Of a stretch of DNA of 64,000 bases, positions 54,601 to 58,130 are shown one piece after another; the stretch's first letter is position 1; every line of letters begins with the position of its first letter. Below the pieces are notes generated by a model. That model made no database searches. It was not told where the DNA came from and was given only the letters and a program-made list of their open reading frames with translations. Origin of the DNA: Atherix ibis (lineage: Eukaryota > Arthropoda > Insecta > Diptera > Athericidae); contig OY282610.1 of assembly GCA_958298945.1 (NCBI GenBank), positions 28,098,167 through 28,162,166 on the forward strand. The letters are read 5' to 3'. A program made the translations under genes and the position numbers.

Positions 54601-54843
54601 TTTTTTTTTTTTTGTTTTTTGTCTTAATACGCAATTAATTTATACCCATTTTTTTTTTGTTTTTTTTTTGTAATAAAACAAAAAAGTTAATTTTTTTTTT
54701 TTTAATTTTTTTTAATTTATGGTATATCGTGTGTACCTGTAATTGTTAATTTGCACGACCATTTAGATGTTCCCTCAACGGTAGCTGCTTCGGCCTGTTC
54801 TAATGAATCTATATGTGTATCTGGATCCACACCGAATGTCATC
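521..54843 (-). CDS. unc-13: unc-13 (Munc13 family), 3' portion of the gene, 18 exons
   Basis: UNC-13/Munc13 proteins prime synaptic vesicles at presynaptic active zones by opening syntaxin and templating SNARE assembly. The window holds exons for the C2B domain, the linker after it, the MUN region (MHD1, MHD2) and the C2C domain through to the stop. Spliced exons, highest coordinate first: 54737-54843, 37237-37378, 36714-37038, 36124-36396, 30349-30441, 27799-27957, 27453-27578, 21194-21361, 20282-20563, 19977-20198, 19694-19860, 14523-14811, 14049-14406, 6070-6171, 4253-4348, 4031-4193, 828-954, 521-685. Every junction has GT/AG and matching phase, and the joined frame has no stop before the TGA at 521-523. 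The 1120 residues match the known family order throughout. The C1 domain and isoform-specific N termini are not in view, so the gene is partial at its 5' end. Assignment to unc-13 is recognition of the protein sequence, without a database search. Confidence 0.97.
828..954 (-). CDS. unc-13: unc-13 exon: C2C domain
   Basis: One base completes Phe, then [40 protein letters not shown] and GQ follow. The [15 protein letters not shown] motif is characteristic of UNC-13 C2C. The acceptor is CTGCAG|C and the donor GGACAG|GTAAAT (phase 0). Confidence 0.96.
1400..1745. repeat. Degenerate tandem repeat, about 150-bp unit
   Basis: Two full units and a partial third start near 1405, 1562 and 1703. Each carries the phrase CGCCAGTCTGACCTAGTCT or a variant. 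The full units then have CGTGCCTGTTTTTTGTTGGG and a TTTGTTTATTTTTGAAGTT-like stretch. The third unit (CGCGCCAGTACGACC) is truncated. No coding sense is apparent. Confidence 0.75.
1801..2826 (+). mobile_element. Tc1/mariner-superfamily DNA transposon, internally deleted (family B)
   Basis: The element has terminal inverted repeats TGGGGTGATTTTTTT at 1801 and, inverted, ACGGGTGATTTTTTAAGTG at 2826, flanked by TA at 1799-1800 and 2827-2828. Transposase remnants in order: HTH-type region (about 1905-2010: [20 protein letters not shown]), then, after a frameshift near 2030, [11 protein letters not shown], then [16 protein letters not shown], the catalytic DEAHFWLNG block (about 2270), [10 protein letters not shown] (about 2390), and the C-terminal [19 protein letters not shown] (about 2600). 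The segment between VTVNDARY and the C terminus, including the second catalytic Asp, is deleted. It is a dead, non-autonomous copy. Confidence 0.85.
3140..3851 (-). mobile_element. Mariner fragment (family C) with an inverted 41-bp duplication
   Basis: Minus-strand remnants include [40 protein letters not shown] and [18 protein letters not shown], the mariner catalytic region (DD34D type). The 5' terminal repeat is at about 3800-3851 and abuts TA at 3852-3853. The 3' end is replaced by a 41-bp stretch (3140-3180) that is the exact reverse complement of 3667-3707 near the 5' end of the same copy. A near full-length relative lies at 12006-13320. Confidence 0.85.
4031..4193 (-). CDS. unc-13: unc-13 exon: C2C domain core
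   Basis: The exon encodes [40 protein letters not shown] and [14 protein letters not shown]. Where C2B has SDPYVTV, C2C has FRPFVEV, so a loop-1 calcium-ligand Asp is absent, as expected for the non-calcium-binding C2C domain. C2C contributes membrane and vesicle bridging. The acceptor is ATAATAG|TC and the donor AACTT|GTAAGT (phase 2). Confidence 0.96.
4253..4348 (-). CDS. unc-13: unc-13 exon: start of the C2C domain
   Basis: The exon encodes [20 protein letters not shown] then [30 protein letters not shown] is the first beta-strand region of C2C in UNC-13 proteins. The acceptor is ATTCAG|AT (phase 1) and the donor GTCAAAG|GTAAAT (phase 1). Confidence 0.95.
4349..6069 (-). other. unc-13 intron, no recognised content
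   Basis: A 1.7 kb AT-rich intron between the linker exon and the start of C2C. I see only homopolymer runs and short A/T microsatellites, and no exon candidate or transposon terminus. Confidence 0.6.
6070..6171 (-). CDS. unc-13: unc-13 exon: symmetric linker exon between MUN and C2C
   Basis: The 102-nt exon encodes [20 protein letters not shown] followed by a basic tail, [10 protein letters not shown], preceded by a split Val. The acceptor is ACACACAG|TG. The donor, GTCAAG|GTTTTC, departs from the usual GTRAGT. Both ends are phase 1, so skipping the exon would join NA directly to DSTSQEES in frame. The remembered fly and mammalian proteins have a short acidic linker here, and I do not recall this basic segment in mammals. 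The isolated location, 7.9 kb from the previous exon, the symmetric phase and the weak donor suggest regulated inclusion. Confidence 0.78.
6388..6690 (+). mobile_element. Family E Tc1/mariner-superfamily relic, 5' part
   Basis: The terminal sequence TACATTTTATGCTTTGGAAA (6392-6411) matches the ends of the family E copies at 28.4, 40.0, 50.1 and 63.7 kb. It is followed at about 6606-6650 by a degraded catalytic block readable as DEAHFTLG, then VNMQNC. The 3' part is missing or too degraded to delimit. Confidence 0.6.
6900..7360. other. GC-richer intronic stretch, unassigned
   Basis: Base composition is less AT-biased than the surroundings, and short open stretches occur on both strands (for example 7225-7476 plus). 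I recognise no domain, terminal repeat or splice-bounded frame. It may be part of an older transposon or a regulatory region. Confidence 0.3.
7363..8225 (+). mobile_element. Family A Tc1/mariner-superfamily relic with inverted 5' duplication
   Basis: TA and GGATATCCC at 7361-7371 resemble the terminus of the copy at 23983. From 7478 a plus-strand copy begins (TTTGAATTTTGCGCCATGCG), with transposase traces: the start region near 7565, [13 protein letters not shown] (about 8023), [12 protein letters not shown] (about 8070) and [14 protein letters not shown] (about 8170). The bases 7390-7471 repeat, in inverted orientation, the 5' segment 7479-7560, making a long imperfect hairpin. The 3' boundary is uncertain. 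Confidence 0.7.
8640..8900. other. GC-richer island with a perfect palindrome
   Basis: The stretch is conspicuously GC-rich for this window and contains GTGCGTGAG (8790-8798) and CTCACGCAC (8801-8809) separated by TG, plus GCGC motifs on either side. No protein family is recognisable in the open frames here. It could be an intronic regulatory element or a remnant of a mobile element; the sequence does not decide. Confidence 0.35.
9402..10945 (+). mobile_element. Family E relic hosting a nested family B insertion
   Basis: Plus-strand transposase traces start at about 9402 (GGGCTCTGAAAACC unit of the catalytic region), continue with a VIE...[22 protein letters not shown] stretch (about 9490-9570), and resume after the nested copy with [18 protein letters not shown] (about 10775-10830). 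The 3' terminus ACTTTCAAAAGCACAAATTC (about 10919) matches other family E ends. The left end is not identified. Sequence 8813-9401 has two open minus-strand stretches of unknown origin and may be a further insertion. Confidence 0.65.
9678..10660 (-). mobile_element. Family B transposon copy, inverted, nested in a family E relic
   Basis: The left end ACAGATGATTTTTTAAGTGG (9678) follows TA at 9676-9677 and matches the 3' terminus of the 1801-2826 copy. Minus-strand transposase traces include [20 protein letters not shown] (about 10450) and, toward the left, the C-terminal region equivalent to [15 protein letters not shown] frameshift and stops destroy the frame. The right end is not clear beyond about 10660, where family E sequence resumes. 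Confidence 0.75.
12006..13320 (-). mobile_element. Near full-length mariner (family C), coding frame broken
   Basis: Terminal inverted repeats CGTGGTATGTTCAAAAAGTT (12006) and, inverted from 13320, CGACGTCTGTTCAAAAAGTA are flanked by TA at 12004-12005 and 13321-13322. At 1.3 kb it has the usual mariner length. Minus-strand pieces in order: [110 protein letters not shown]. These span the HTH region and the second catalytic Asp (HYDNAPAHA). Stops, frameshifts and small duplications (12812-12853 and 13005-13065) inactivate it. Confidence 0.9.
14049..14406 (-). CDS. unc-13: unc-13 exon: MHD2, end of the MUN domain
   Basis: The exon reads [20 protein letters not shown], then [36 protein letters not shown] and [19 protein letters not shown]. 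The [10 protein letters not shown] and [15 protein letters not shown] segments are hallmark MHD2 sequence. The acceptor is TGTTCAG|ATG (phase 0) and the donor AATGCAG|GTATGT (phase 1). An open frame continues past both splice sites into low-complexity residues and is not coding there. Confidence 0.97.
14523..14811 (-). CDS. unc-13: unc-13 exon: MHD2, first part
   Basis: The exon completes the split Ser and continues [20 protein letters not shown], through a variable Gly/Asn/Thr-rich stretch ([16 protein letters not shown]) to [20 protein letters not shown] and [31 protein letters not shown] is conserved MUN sequence. The acceptor is TTTCCAG|C and the donor AGAACG|GTAAGC (phase 0). A 4.9 kb intron carrying the Tigger element precedes it. 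Confidence 0.96.
16299..19228 (-). mobile_element. Tigger/pogo-type transposon, degraded, with expanded C-terminal array
   Basis: Ends TCCCTCGATTTACAC (16299) and, inverted, TCCCCCGATTTATACG (19228) sit next to TA at 16297-16298 and 19229-19230. The minus strand encodes, with frameshifts, [13 protein letters not shown] (first catalytic Asp, about 18520), [46 protein letters not shown] (second catalytic Asp, about 18280), and [19 protein letters not shown], all typical of Tigger/jerky DDE transposases. Downstream an acidic C terminus ([20 protein letters not shown]) is repeated in tandem (16793-17950). The CENP-B-like DNA-binding part is too degraded to outline. Confidence 0.88.
16793..17950 (-). 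repeat. Tandem array, 194-195 bp period, within the Tigger element
   Basis: The landmark AACTATT near ATAATCCTCATCTAG recurs at 16880, 17074, 17269, 17464, 17659 and 17853, giving five full units with periods 194, 195, 195, 195 and 194, plus partial units at both ends. A unit equals about 65 codons and encodes a variant of [20 protein letters not shown] followed by [20 protein letters not shown], then a stop. Units fall into two subtypes (TATGCACCAA/TCCACTCATTC versus GTAGCACCAA/TCAACGCATTC), with some mixing. Confidence 0.92.
19694..19860 (-). CDS. unc-13: unc-13 exon: MUN domain between MHD1 and MHD2
   Basis: The 55 codons and two bases run [20 protein letters not shown] to DDLASQFAV plus a split Ser. 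[20 protein letters not shown] is a near-invariant UNC-13 block. The acceptor is TTCATAG|GCC (phase 0) and the donor GTCAG|GTTTGA (phase 2). Confidence 0.97.
19977..20198 (-). CDS. unc-13: unc-13 exon: MHD1
   Basis: The 74 codons run [20 protein letters not shown] to [10 protein letters not shown]. The exon contains [20 protein letters not shown], the conserved MHD1 core. The acceptor is TTTACAG|TTC and the donor AGAATC|GTGAGT, phase 0 at both ends. Confidence 0.97.
20282..20563 (-). CDS. unc-13: unc-13 exon: MUN domain, beginning of MHD1
   Basis: The 94 codons run [20 protein letters not shown] through [20 protein letters not shown] and [19 protein letters not shown] to NRDKKDG. The segment from WFEPF onward begins Munc13 homology domain 1. 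The acceptor is TTGTTTAG|TTA and the donor GATGGC|GTAAGT, phase 0 at both ends. Confidence 0.97.
20564..21193 (-). other. unc-13 intron, 630 bp
   Basis: AT-rich intron between two MUN exons. Positions 20807-20823 and 20838-20854 carry a short direct repeat (ACATAAAAATCGAGG). The stretch 20790-21080 is less AT-rich but shows no open frame with splice signals. Confidence 0.6.
21194..21361 (-). CDS. unc-13: unc-13 exon: MUN domain
   Basis: The 56 codons run [20 protein letters not shown] to [11 protein letters not shown] and include [20 protein letters not shown], a signature of UNC-13 proteins. The acceptor is ATTACAG|GTG and the donor GGACAA|GTATGT, phase 0 at both ends. It heads a compact cluster of four MUN exons between 19694 and 21361. 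Confidence 0.96.
22489..23275 (-). mobile_element. Family E transposon copy, internally deleted
   Basis: Ends AGTTTATACTTTGGAAAGTA (22489) and, inverted from 23275, GAATTATCCATTTTAGGTTT match the family E termini. On the minus strand the traces are a catalytic-block relic (CTCAGTGGATAAGTCAACAA, about 23075), a VTVNFE-like stretch (ACAGTTACCGTCAATTTTGA, about 22930) and SCDLTPL (about 22775). A short tandem duplication of GTAGAGCTTTGCAAA occurs near 22690-22750. Confidence 0.75.
23983..24506 (+). mobile_element. Family A transposon copy, 524 bp, internally deleted
   Basis: Ends GGGTATCCCAAGGCACAG (23983) and, inverted, GGGTGTCACAAAAATTAGG (24506) are flanked by TA at 23981-23982 and 24507-24508. 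The plus strand opens with [20 protein letters not shown] (24094 onward), the N terminus of this transposase group. Then a deletion joins it to a degraded catalytic block (ATGAGGCTTATTTTCATATT, about 24195) and to [13 protein letters not shown] (about 24408). Confidence 0.85.
24700..25045 (+). mobile_element. Tc1-like transposase relic
   Basis: Plus-strand translation gives [13 protein letters not shown]...NG-KYVE (about 24720-24795) and, after degraded sequence, [20 protein letters not shown] (about 24965-25025). These correspond to the Tc1 motifs before the second catalytic residue and SPDLNPIEN near the third. Stops and frameshifts are present and termini were not found. Confidence 0.7.
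25205..25520 (+). mobile_element. Tc1/mariner-superfamily transposase relic
   Basis: Traces read [13 protein letters not shown] (about 25230), then [20 protein letters not shown] (25375 onward), with the expected second catalytic block degraded after NIWF. The order and spacing fit the catalytic domain of families A, B and E, but the lineage is unclear. No termini were found. Confidence 0.6.
25542..26433. mobile_element. Unclassified foldback element with GTAGAG subterminal motifs
   Basis: GTAGAG or its complement CTCTAC occurs many times near both ends (25556-25785 and 26280-26415) and is nearly absent between. The outermost stretches are related in inverted orientation (TATAGAGAAAAAGT at about 25543; inverted TATAGGAAAAAGT at about 26431). 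The left side holds a perfect 33-bp-arm hairpin (25665-25697 and 25704-25736) and a third direct copy at about 25746-25783. No transposase frame is seen. I infer a non-autonomous DNA transposon of unknown superfamily. Confidence 0.55.
27453..27578 (-). CDS. unc-13: unc-13 exon: MUN domain
   Basis: The 42 codons run [20 protein letters not shown] to YELYNREFQ, a conserved helical part of MUN. The acceptor is ATAATAG|GTA and the donor TTCCAG|GTAAAG, phase 0 at both ends. The intron separating it from the preceding exon is short (220 bp), whereas the following intron is 6.1 kb and full of transposon relics. Confidence 0.95.
27799..27957 (-). CDS. unc-13: unc-13 exon: start of the MUN domain
   Basis: The 53 codons start [20 protein letters not shown] and end [11 protein letters not shown]. 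This is among the most conserved MUN segments and matches the family without gaps. The acceptor is TTATAG|AAA and the donor ATGAAA|GTAAGT, phase 0 at both ends. Confidence 0.96.
28408..29933 (+). mobile_element. Family E transposon copy with internal tandem array
   Basis: Ends GTTATCCATTTTATGGTTTG (28408) and, inverted from 29933, GGATTATTCAATTTGTGCTT match the family termini. Traces of transposase: EEAHFSLGG (about 28577), then the array (28655-29430), then a [18 protein letters not shown] stretch (about 29480), NRCHKLHNM (about 29578), and the C terminus readable with frameshifts as a [13 protein letters not shown] region (about 29750-29800). It is inactive. Confidence 0.8.
28655..29430 (+). 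repeat. Tandem array, about 70-75 bp unit, in a transposase catalytic region
   Basis: Around ten degenerate units share GTGACTGTCTGGTRTATRTGG, GGCTCTRAAAACCCACAAG, TGACTGTGGATAAACCACTG or close variants. A unit corresponds to the transposase segment readable as [19 protein letters not shown] up to VW, that is, from after the first catalytic block to before the next conserved Trp. In single-copy relatives (about 9402, 50330, 63860) the segment occurs once. Confidence 0.85.
30252..30270 (+). other. Potential G-quadruplex tract
   Basis: G7-CA-G3-A-G4 gives four runs of at least three guanines with loops of one or two bases, in a window that is otherwise nearly all A and T. It lies 79-97 nt downstream (in gene orientation) of the cassette-type exon 30349-30441, on the template strand of unc-13. 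Confidence 0.6.
30349..30441 (-). CDS. unc-13: unc-13 candidate cassette exon, 31 codons, acidic and Ser-rich
   Basis: The stretch is open for 31 codons beginning [20 protein letters not shown] and ending NIRRDN. It is bounded by a good acceptor (TTTTTACAG|AGC) and a weaker donor (GATAAT|GTAAAT), and is phase 0 on both sides. It falls exactly between the codons for ASNFG and KEKFVKLL, which are contiguous in Munc13 proteins I know, so including it adds 31 residues near the start of the MUN region and skipping it keeps the frame. I infer an alternatively used exon. It could be a chance open stretch, but bias toward Asp, Glu and Ser and the flanking splice signals argue against that. Confidence 0.62.
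31196..32214 (-). mobile_element. Mariner copy (family F), 1.0 kb, inactivated
   Basis: Terminal inverted repeats CGAGGGCAGTCTGATAAGTC (31196) and, inverted, CGAAGGCAGTCTGATAAGTA (32214) are flanked by TA at 31194-31195 and 32215-32216. The minus strand carries [18 protein letters not shown] (about 31900-31850), a [19 protein letters not shown] block (about 31640), [18 protein letters not shown] (about 31510; catalytic Asp replaced) and DGIKK (31319). The 1019-bp span indicates internal deletion relative to a 1.3 kb mariner. Confidence 0.88.
32915..34430 (+). mobile_element. Family E relic, split by a LINE insertion
   Basis: The left part shows a catalytic block (AAGAGGCTCATTTCTCACTTG, trimmed at 32941-32960, equal to EEAHFSL in frame) and two or three units of the same 70-75 bp repeat (33030-33142). 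Equivalent units resume at 34344-34425 after the LINE. The interruption falls inside one unit: CAGTACCGACA on the left continues as AGTGACTATG on the right. Ends of this copy were not found. Confidence 0.7.
33143..34343 (+). mobile_element. 5'-truncated non-LTR retrotransposon, R1-type
   Basis: Two frames of a reverse-transcriptase C-terminal region are visible: [40 protein letters not shown] (33284-33430), [15 protein letters not shown] (33540-33590) and [20 protein letters not shown]. After a frameshift comes [20 protein letters not shown] and a Cys/His cluster, [20 protein letters not shown] (33890-33950). About 240 bp of 3'UTR ends in a short A tract (34335-34343). A 10-bp target-site duplication AGTACCGACA flanks it (33133-33142, 34344-34353). 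Loss of the 5' part is typical of LINE integration. The R1-clade label is by sequence resemblance only. Confidence 0.88.
34930..35396 (+). mobile_element. Mariner relic (family G), 3' half
   Basis: The plus strand reads [20 protein letters not shown] (first catalytic Asp region, about 34950-35010), [39 protein letters not shown] (second catalytic Asp, about 35195-35250), [17 protein letters not shown] and [20 protein letters not shown]. This is the order of a mariner transposase. Stops interrupt it, and no 5' end is seen. Confidence 0.8.
35397..35466. repeat. Perfect inverted repeat, 28-bp arms
   Basis: Arms 35397-35424 and 35439-35466 are exact reverse complements around a 14-base loop. The left arm continues the coding sense of the adjacent mariner relic, so the right arm is an inverted copy of transposase sequence. 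Confidence 0.95.
36124..36396 (-). CDS. unc-13: unc-13 exon: segment between C2B and MUN
   Basis: The exon encodes 91 codons starting [20 protein letters not shown] and ending DRFAASNFG. This matches the conserved block that follows C2B in Munc13 proteins (about the DUF1041 region), including [20 protein letters not shown]. The acceptor is ACACAG|G and the donor TTTGGG|GTAAGT, phase 0 on both sides. In the mammalian family members I recall, NFG is followed directly by KEKFVKLL, which here is encoded 8.2 kb away beyond the extra exon at 30349-30441. Confidence 0.96.
36397..36713 (-). other. unc-13 intron, 317 bp
   Basis: Short intron between the end of C2B and the following exon. No element or exon is recognised in it. 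Confidence 0.7.
36714..37038 (-). CDS. unc-13: unc-13 exon: C2B domain, second half
   Basis: The exon begins by completing Phe with the upstream TT ([20 protein letters not shown]) and ends at [14 protein letters not shown] supplies the loop-3 calcium-ligand aspartates, and [19 protein letters not shown] is the next strand-loop segment of the C2 fold. The sequence ending [18 protein letters not shown] leads out of C2B toward the MUN region. The acceptor is GTATAG|C and the donor GGAATG|GTAATT (phase 0). Confidence 0.96.
37237..37378 (-). CDS. unc-13: unc-13 exon: C2B domain, first calcium-binding loop
   Basis: The exon encodes [20 protein letters not shown] and continues through [20 protein letters not shown]. 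The aspartates of AKDKSGTSD are the loop-1 calcium ligands typical of a calcium-binding C2 domain; C2B of Munc13 binds calcium and phosphoinositides. The acceptor is TTTAG|TG and the donor CACTT|GTAAGT (phase 2). The frame stays open upstream of the acceptor, but there it becomes low-complexity Lys/Asn sequence and is intron. Confidence 0.95.
39255..40045 (-). mobile_element. Family E transposon copy, inactivated
   Basis: The right terminus, inverted, reads TTATCCATTTTGCAGTTTGG (about 40037 downward), matching family ends. Minus-strand traces: [13 protein letters not shown] (about 39845), a TAWDAFWS stretch (about 39720) and the C terminus [20 protein letters not shown] (39360-39300). The left terminus around 39255-39300 is degraded. 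Confidence 0.7.
44930..46740 (+). mobile_element. Tc1/mariner-superfamily relic interrupted by a mariner
   Basis: The left part reads [18 protein letters not shown] fused to DEAHFHFH (44935-45020), then [12 protein letters not shown] (about 45172) and [13 protein letters not shown] (about 45247). It is interrupted at 45312, and coding sense resumes at 46574 with [20 protein letters not shown] and [14 protein letters not shown]. The N-terminal fusion implies an internal deletion before the mariner inserted. It belongs to the same broad transposase group as families A, B and E. Confidence 0.75.
45313..46573 (+). mobile_element. Mariner (family D), nearly full length, inactivated
   Basis: Terminal inverted repeats TTGGGTTGAAAAAAAAGTAA (45313) and, inverted, TTGGGTTGTCCGGGAAGTAA (46573), with TA at 46574-46575 and TG at the left. 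Transposase pieces on the plus strand in order: [94 protein letters not shown] (about 46160), [32 protein letters not shown] and [10 protein letters not shown]. Multiple frameshifts separate them. 1261 bp is the standard mariner size. Confidence 0.92.
49255..49725. mobile_element. MITE-like element with inverted terminal sequences
   Basis: CACTGTGCTCAAAGAAACG at 49281 and its near complement CCTTTGAGCACAGTGTG at about 49671-49687 form inverted repeats. Weaker similarity extends outward (GTGTACTGGGGATAGTATCG on the left, TGTACACTGTAGCGCATCG on the right strand). The 370-bp interior shows no coding capacity. The exact ends and the target site are not settled, so the superfamily is unknown. Confidence 0.6.
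50138..50810 (+). mobile_element. Family E transposon copy, internally deleted
   Basis: The left end GATAACCCATTTTATGGTTG (50138) and the right end CCAGAGCATAAATTTATATC (about 50784) match family termini. Traces: [11 protein letters not shown] (about 50305), one unit of the catalytic-region repeat (50330-50400), VTVAVNSDN (about 50440), [10 protein letters not shown] (about 50480) and THAT-like CATAACATGACG (about 50550). Confidence 0.7.
51648..52687 (-). mobile_element. Mariner copy (family H), inactivated
   Basis: The right end, inverted, reads CAAGGGTAGTACGATAAATA (52687) next to TA at 52688-52689. The left end has AGGGGGTAGTTCCAGAAGTA (about 51648). The minus strand encodes [20 protein letters not shown] (about 52390-52330), [40 protein letters not shown] and [19 protein letters not shown] (52278-52081), then [18 protein letters not shown] traces (about 51990-51950). 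It is frameshifted and deleted. Confidence 0.85.
52873..53023. mobile_element. Second mariner end fragment, direct repeat of 52579-52687
   Basis: AACTTCAAACTTAAGCTTTA at 52580 recurs at 52918, and both are followed by a terminal-repeat-like sequence (ATCGTACTACCCTTG ending 52687; CTCAGACTAGCCTCG ending 53023). This indicates a second, solo mariner end beside family H. Confidence 0.65.
53525..53556. repeat. (AG)n microsatellite
   Basis: Interrupted AG dinucleotide run in the 17.4 kb intron. On the transcribed strand it is a CT-rich tract about 1.2 kb downstream of the exon at 54737. Confidence 0.85.
54737..54843 (-). CDS. unc-13: unc-13 exon: linker leading into the C2B domain
   Basis: The exon reads [16 protein letters not shown], continues through an acidic stretch, and ends KWSCKLTIT, the first beta strand of C2B. 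The donor is ACAG|GTACAC (phase 1), and its last G joins TG of the next exon to make the Val of VICAQGL. The acceptor AAAG|G leaves one base before ATG, so a preceding exon ending in phase 2 is expected. The polypyrimidine tract is weak. The ATG at 54842-54840 could alternatively begin a short isoform, but I take this as an internal exon because the family has C1 and other domains upstream. Confidence 0.88.
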
Positions 54844-57829
54844 CTTTAAAAGTTTCAATATCTTGCTTTGTTTAAATTTTTCTTTTATTTTTATAATTGT
54901 TTTTTTTTTTTGTTGTTGTTTTTATTTTTTTTTTAAATTTTTAATCTCTAAATTCTAATAAAGAAATATTTTTTTTTTTTGATTTTTCCCTAAGTCATAT
55001 TTGATACTTTCAATTTGATCAGATTAGAACTTAAGGATTAACACAATTAGAAGAAGATATCATAGACAATTTTCATTGATTAATTGGATTTTATCGATAT
55101 TTATCCTCTTTATTATATAATTTATCTAAATAAAAATACTTTAGACTTGAAAAAATATGTCAAAGCTCTTCGAATAACTACCAACAGATGTCGTTGATGA
55201 AGTTATGAGAATCTCAATAACGACTATTTTTAAAAGTATTCGATTTATTTGATTCGAAGGAAGTATTTATCTTTTTCATTTCAAAAAAGAATTTCCTTCT
55301 TAATTTTTATTTACTATTATTTTAAAAATAATCTTCAAAATAATTGAATAAACAGCGATACAAGAATGATCAGAGATATACTCTGGCTTTTTGATACAAT
55401 ATTTTCGGTAAATTTTGGAAATATGGCGACAATTCCCTGATAACAATATGCAAGAGAAAATAAATATACTAAATATTATGCATACAGAAGAAGAATCTTA
55501 GAAAAAAATTTTTTTTGTTGTATACTGTTGATACTATTATTATTGGTTACCATTAGTTACTATTGACAGAAAAACTGAAAACTAAACCTTATATCATATA
55601 ACAAAATACCGAATATCTAACTTGTACATAAGTATAATGCAGATACATTTATAAGGGTGGAAAAAAAATATATTTTTATCTGGAATAATGAGAACAGACC
55701 TTATAAACTACAAAGTATATTATGGTTCTGGATTTTCAGGTAAAAAGAAAATATCCTTAAACGTATTGAATCTCTTCTGTTCAATATTAAAGTGTGCGCA
55801 ATTTTACAGAATAATACATTTTGAGAAAAGAAAAAAAAACCATCACCCCAAATTCATATATCATAAATGGTAGATTTGCTTATTGCACCCTTGGTTAATT
55901 TTCTTTTTTCATTTTAGTTATATAGGTAATTTCCTCAAATAAGTAGAATGGTTTTTTCTCTTCAAACCACAAAAAATATCACTTAAAAAAAGAAAAATTT
56001 CATATTTTTAAAATAACACTTATTTTTGTATTGGTTTTTATTCTTTATGCGTATTCAAGAAATTATTGTAAATGGTAAAAATTATTGTACGAATAATTTC
56101 TACAATGATTTGTAGACTTTTATCCTTTTGAAAAGAGTATTTTTTTGCTTAAAATTTTTTTTTTCATATTAAATTTTCAATATATATTATAATTAATATT
56201 TTTAGGTATTTTTTCTTTAATAAATAGTATACACAAATATAAAGTTTTTTTTTTTTGAAAAAAAATATTCAATAAATTTGATTACAATTCTTTTAGTTTT
56301 TGTATAGTAAAATTTCATAAATTTATGATGAGAAAATTTCCAACCGAAATAGGAAAATATTTCTTTTTAATATAGTAAATTGTAGTTATTTAGTCCCCAA
56401 ATGAAAAAAAAGAAACAAATTATCCATACTTTGCTTATATAAAAAAAAAAAAAAAAAATTTAACTTTAACCTTTATCAGCTTTTGTCAGGATTTTTAATT
56501 ATAACCCTTATTCTATCATTTTAAAGTAGTCTACTTTTTATCATATTTAGACAGAAGATAATCAATTAGTAAAAAAAAACTGAACTTTATAATTTTTTAC
56601 TTTTATACATTTAAATATTATTGTTAAAAAAAAATACTGTAATAATTAATAATAATAATAATATTAGTTCAAATAGTAAATAATTATTAATATCAATACG
56701 GAATACAAATTTCAATATATTTACATAGCCCAAGATGATAATAATATATTATTAATAAATAATAACTTTATAGATAATAATAAGTTGTATTTAAAAGAAA
56801 ATATCGCCAATGTACGATTATTTATGTCTATAAGACATTTGTAAGGTTAACAAAAAGATGGACAACAAGATGGCGAGCAAGTAGGACACAAACAATACGA
56901 GAAGAAATAATTTCTTATACCAGTTAACATATTTACTCGTATAAATATTATAAATAATATCATATCAATACAATAATATAAATATAATTAAAACTTAAAA
57001 ATAAAATCAAAATGAAAATAATTACTATTATTATTATTATGGAGAAAAAAAATGTAATTTAGAAGAGAATTTAATAATACTCAAAAAAATAAATGAAGAA
57101 AATAAAAAAACATAATTCGAATGAAATTAAAATATTATGGCAATATTTATGGCTAGAATTAATTATACGTAACTTTTATATTTTTCTACAATTAACTGCA
57201 ACAAATACAAATGAATTATTCAAATTTGAATATATTTATATGATATAATTAACAGCAGTTACAATTTACAACTCGCATTTGAATGGAAAAAATTCTTTTT
57301 AATTTTGTTGTATAATTTTTATGCGTTTTTTATGCGTGTTCATGTTGGATGGTTTTTTTTTTGTTTGTTTATATGTATTTCATTTGGAATTTTATTTTGT
57401 CTGGTGTGCTTCAATAAATATTTTATAATAAATTCGTTTGCTTTTTTCAGTTTTTTTCTTTTCCATAAATCAAAGTATTCAAATTGAAAATAAAAATTCA
57501 ACAAAAAAGATAGTAGGGAAAAAAATATAATCAAATTTTATTATATTATAGGATTAATATATAATGTGTTATAAATTGGTTAACAAATTATATAATGTTG
57601 ATTTTCTTTTTCGAGTTTTTCTTTTTAACAAATTTCCTTTTAGACATTTGCAGTGTCATAACACTACACATATAATCAAATAGATTGTTGGACAAATTTT
57701 TTAGCTCAATTTCAACCCTAAATCCATTCGAGAAAGAAAAAAAAAATACATAAATAAATTTGAGTTATTATATCATATAAAGAATGATGTGAAAAAATAT
57801 GCAAAGTAAAATAAAAGTAAACAAATCCC

Positions 57830-58130
57830 AGAGCTTTACGGGTAATTGACTGACCACCCGCATTGCCCTTTGACTGACACAATTATGAACGCGCGCCCTT
57901 GGAACTGTCACGCAGCAGGAATAGATGTGATTTGCGTTCTCATTTATTACAATTTTATTTTAATTTTTTTTTTTTTGGGGGGCTGAGAGCACTCATTTGT
58001 TTTTATACCTTTCTGTACAGCTTGTTATATTTTTTATTCGATTCAACGTTGTGCCAAAATTCATATACTCAGTCAGTCGTTAAGATTGGCACGCCATCTT
58101 GATTTATTTATAAACCACTGTTTGTCAATC
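57830..58130. other. GC-richer island, possible promoter or exon
   Basis: The segment 57830-57935 is the least AT-rich part of the upstream region (for example GAACGCGCGCCCTTGG). Farther right, CTCAGTCAGTCGTTAAG (about 58069) resembles an arthropod initiator context. No conserved protein is readable in either strand. The assignment is speculative. Confidence 0.25.

Larger units (their letters stand above)
37379..54736 (-). other. unc-13 17.4 kb intron inside the C2B coding region
   Basis: Very AT-rich. Recognised content: a family E relic (39255-40045), a nested mariner in a Tc1/mariner relic (44930-46740), a MITE-like element (49255-49725), a family E copy (50138-50810) and a mariner (51648-52687) with an adjacent end fragment. 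The stretches 37700-39200, 40050-44850, 46750-49200 and 53050-54700 hold only homopolymers and microsatellites, including a G12 run at 41913-41924 and an (AG)n run at about 53525-53556. Confidence 0.75.
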
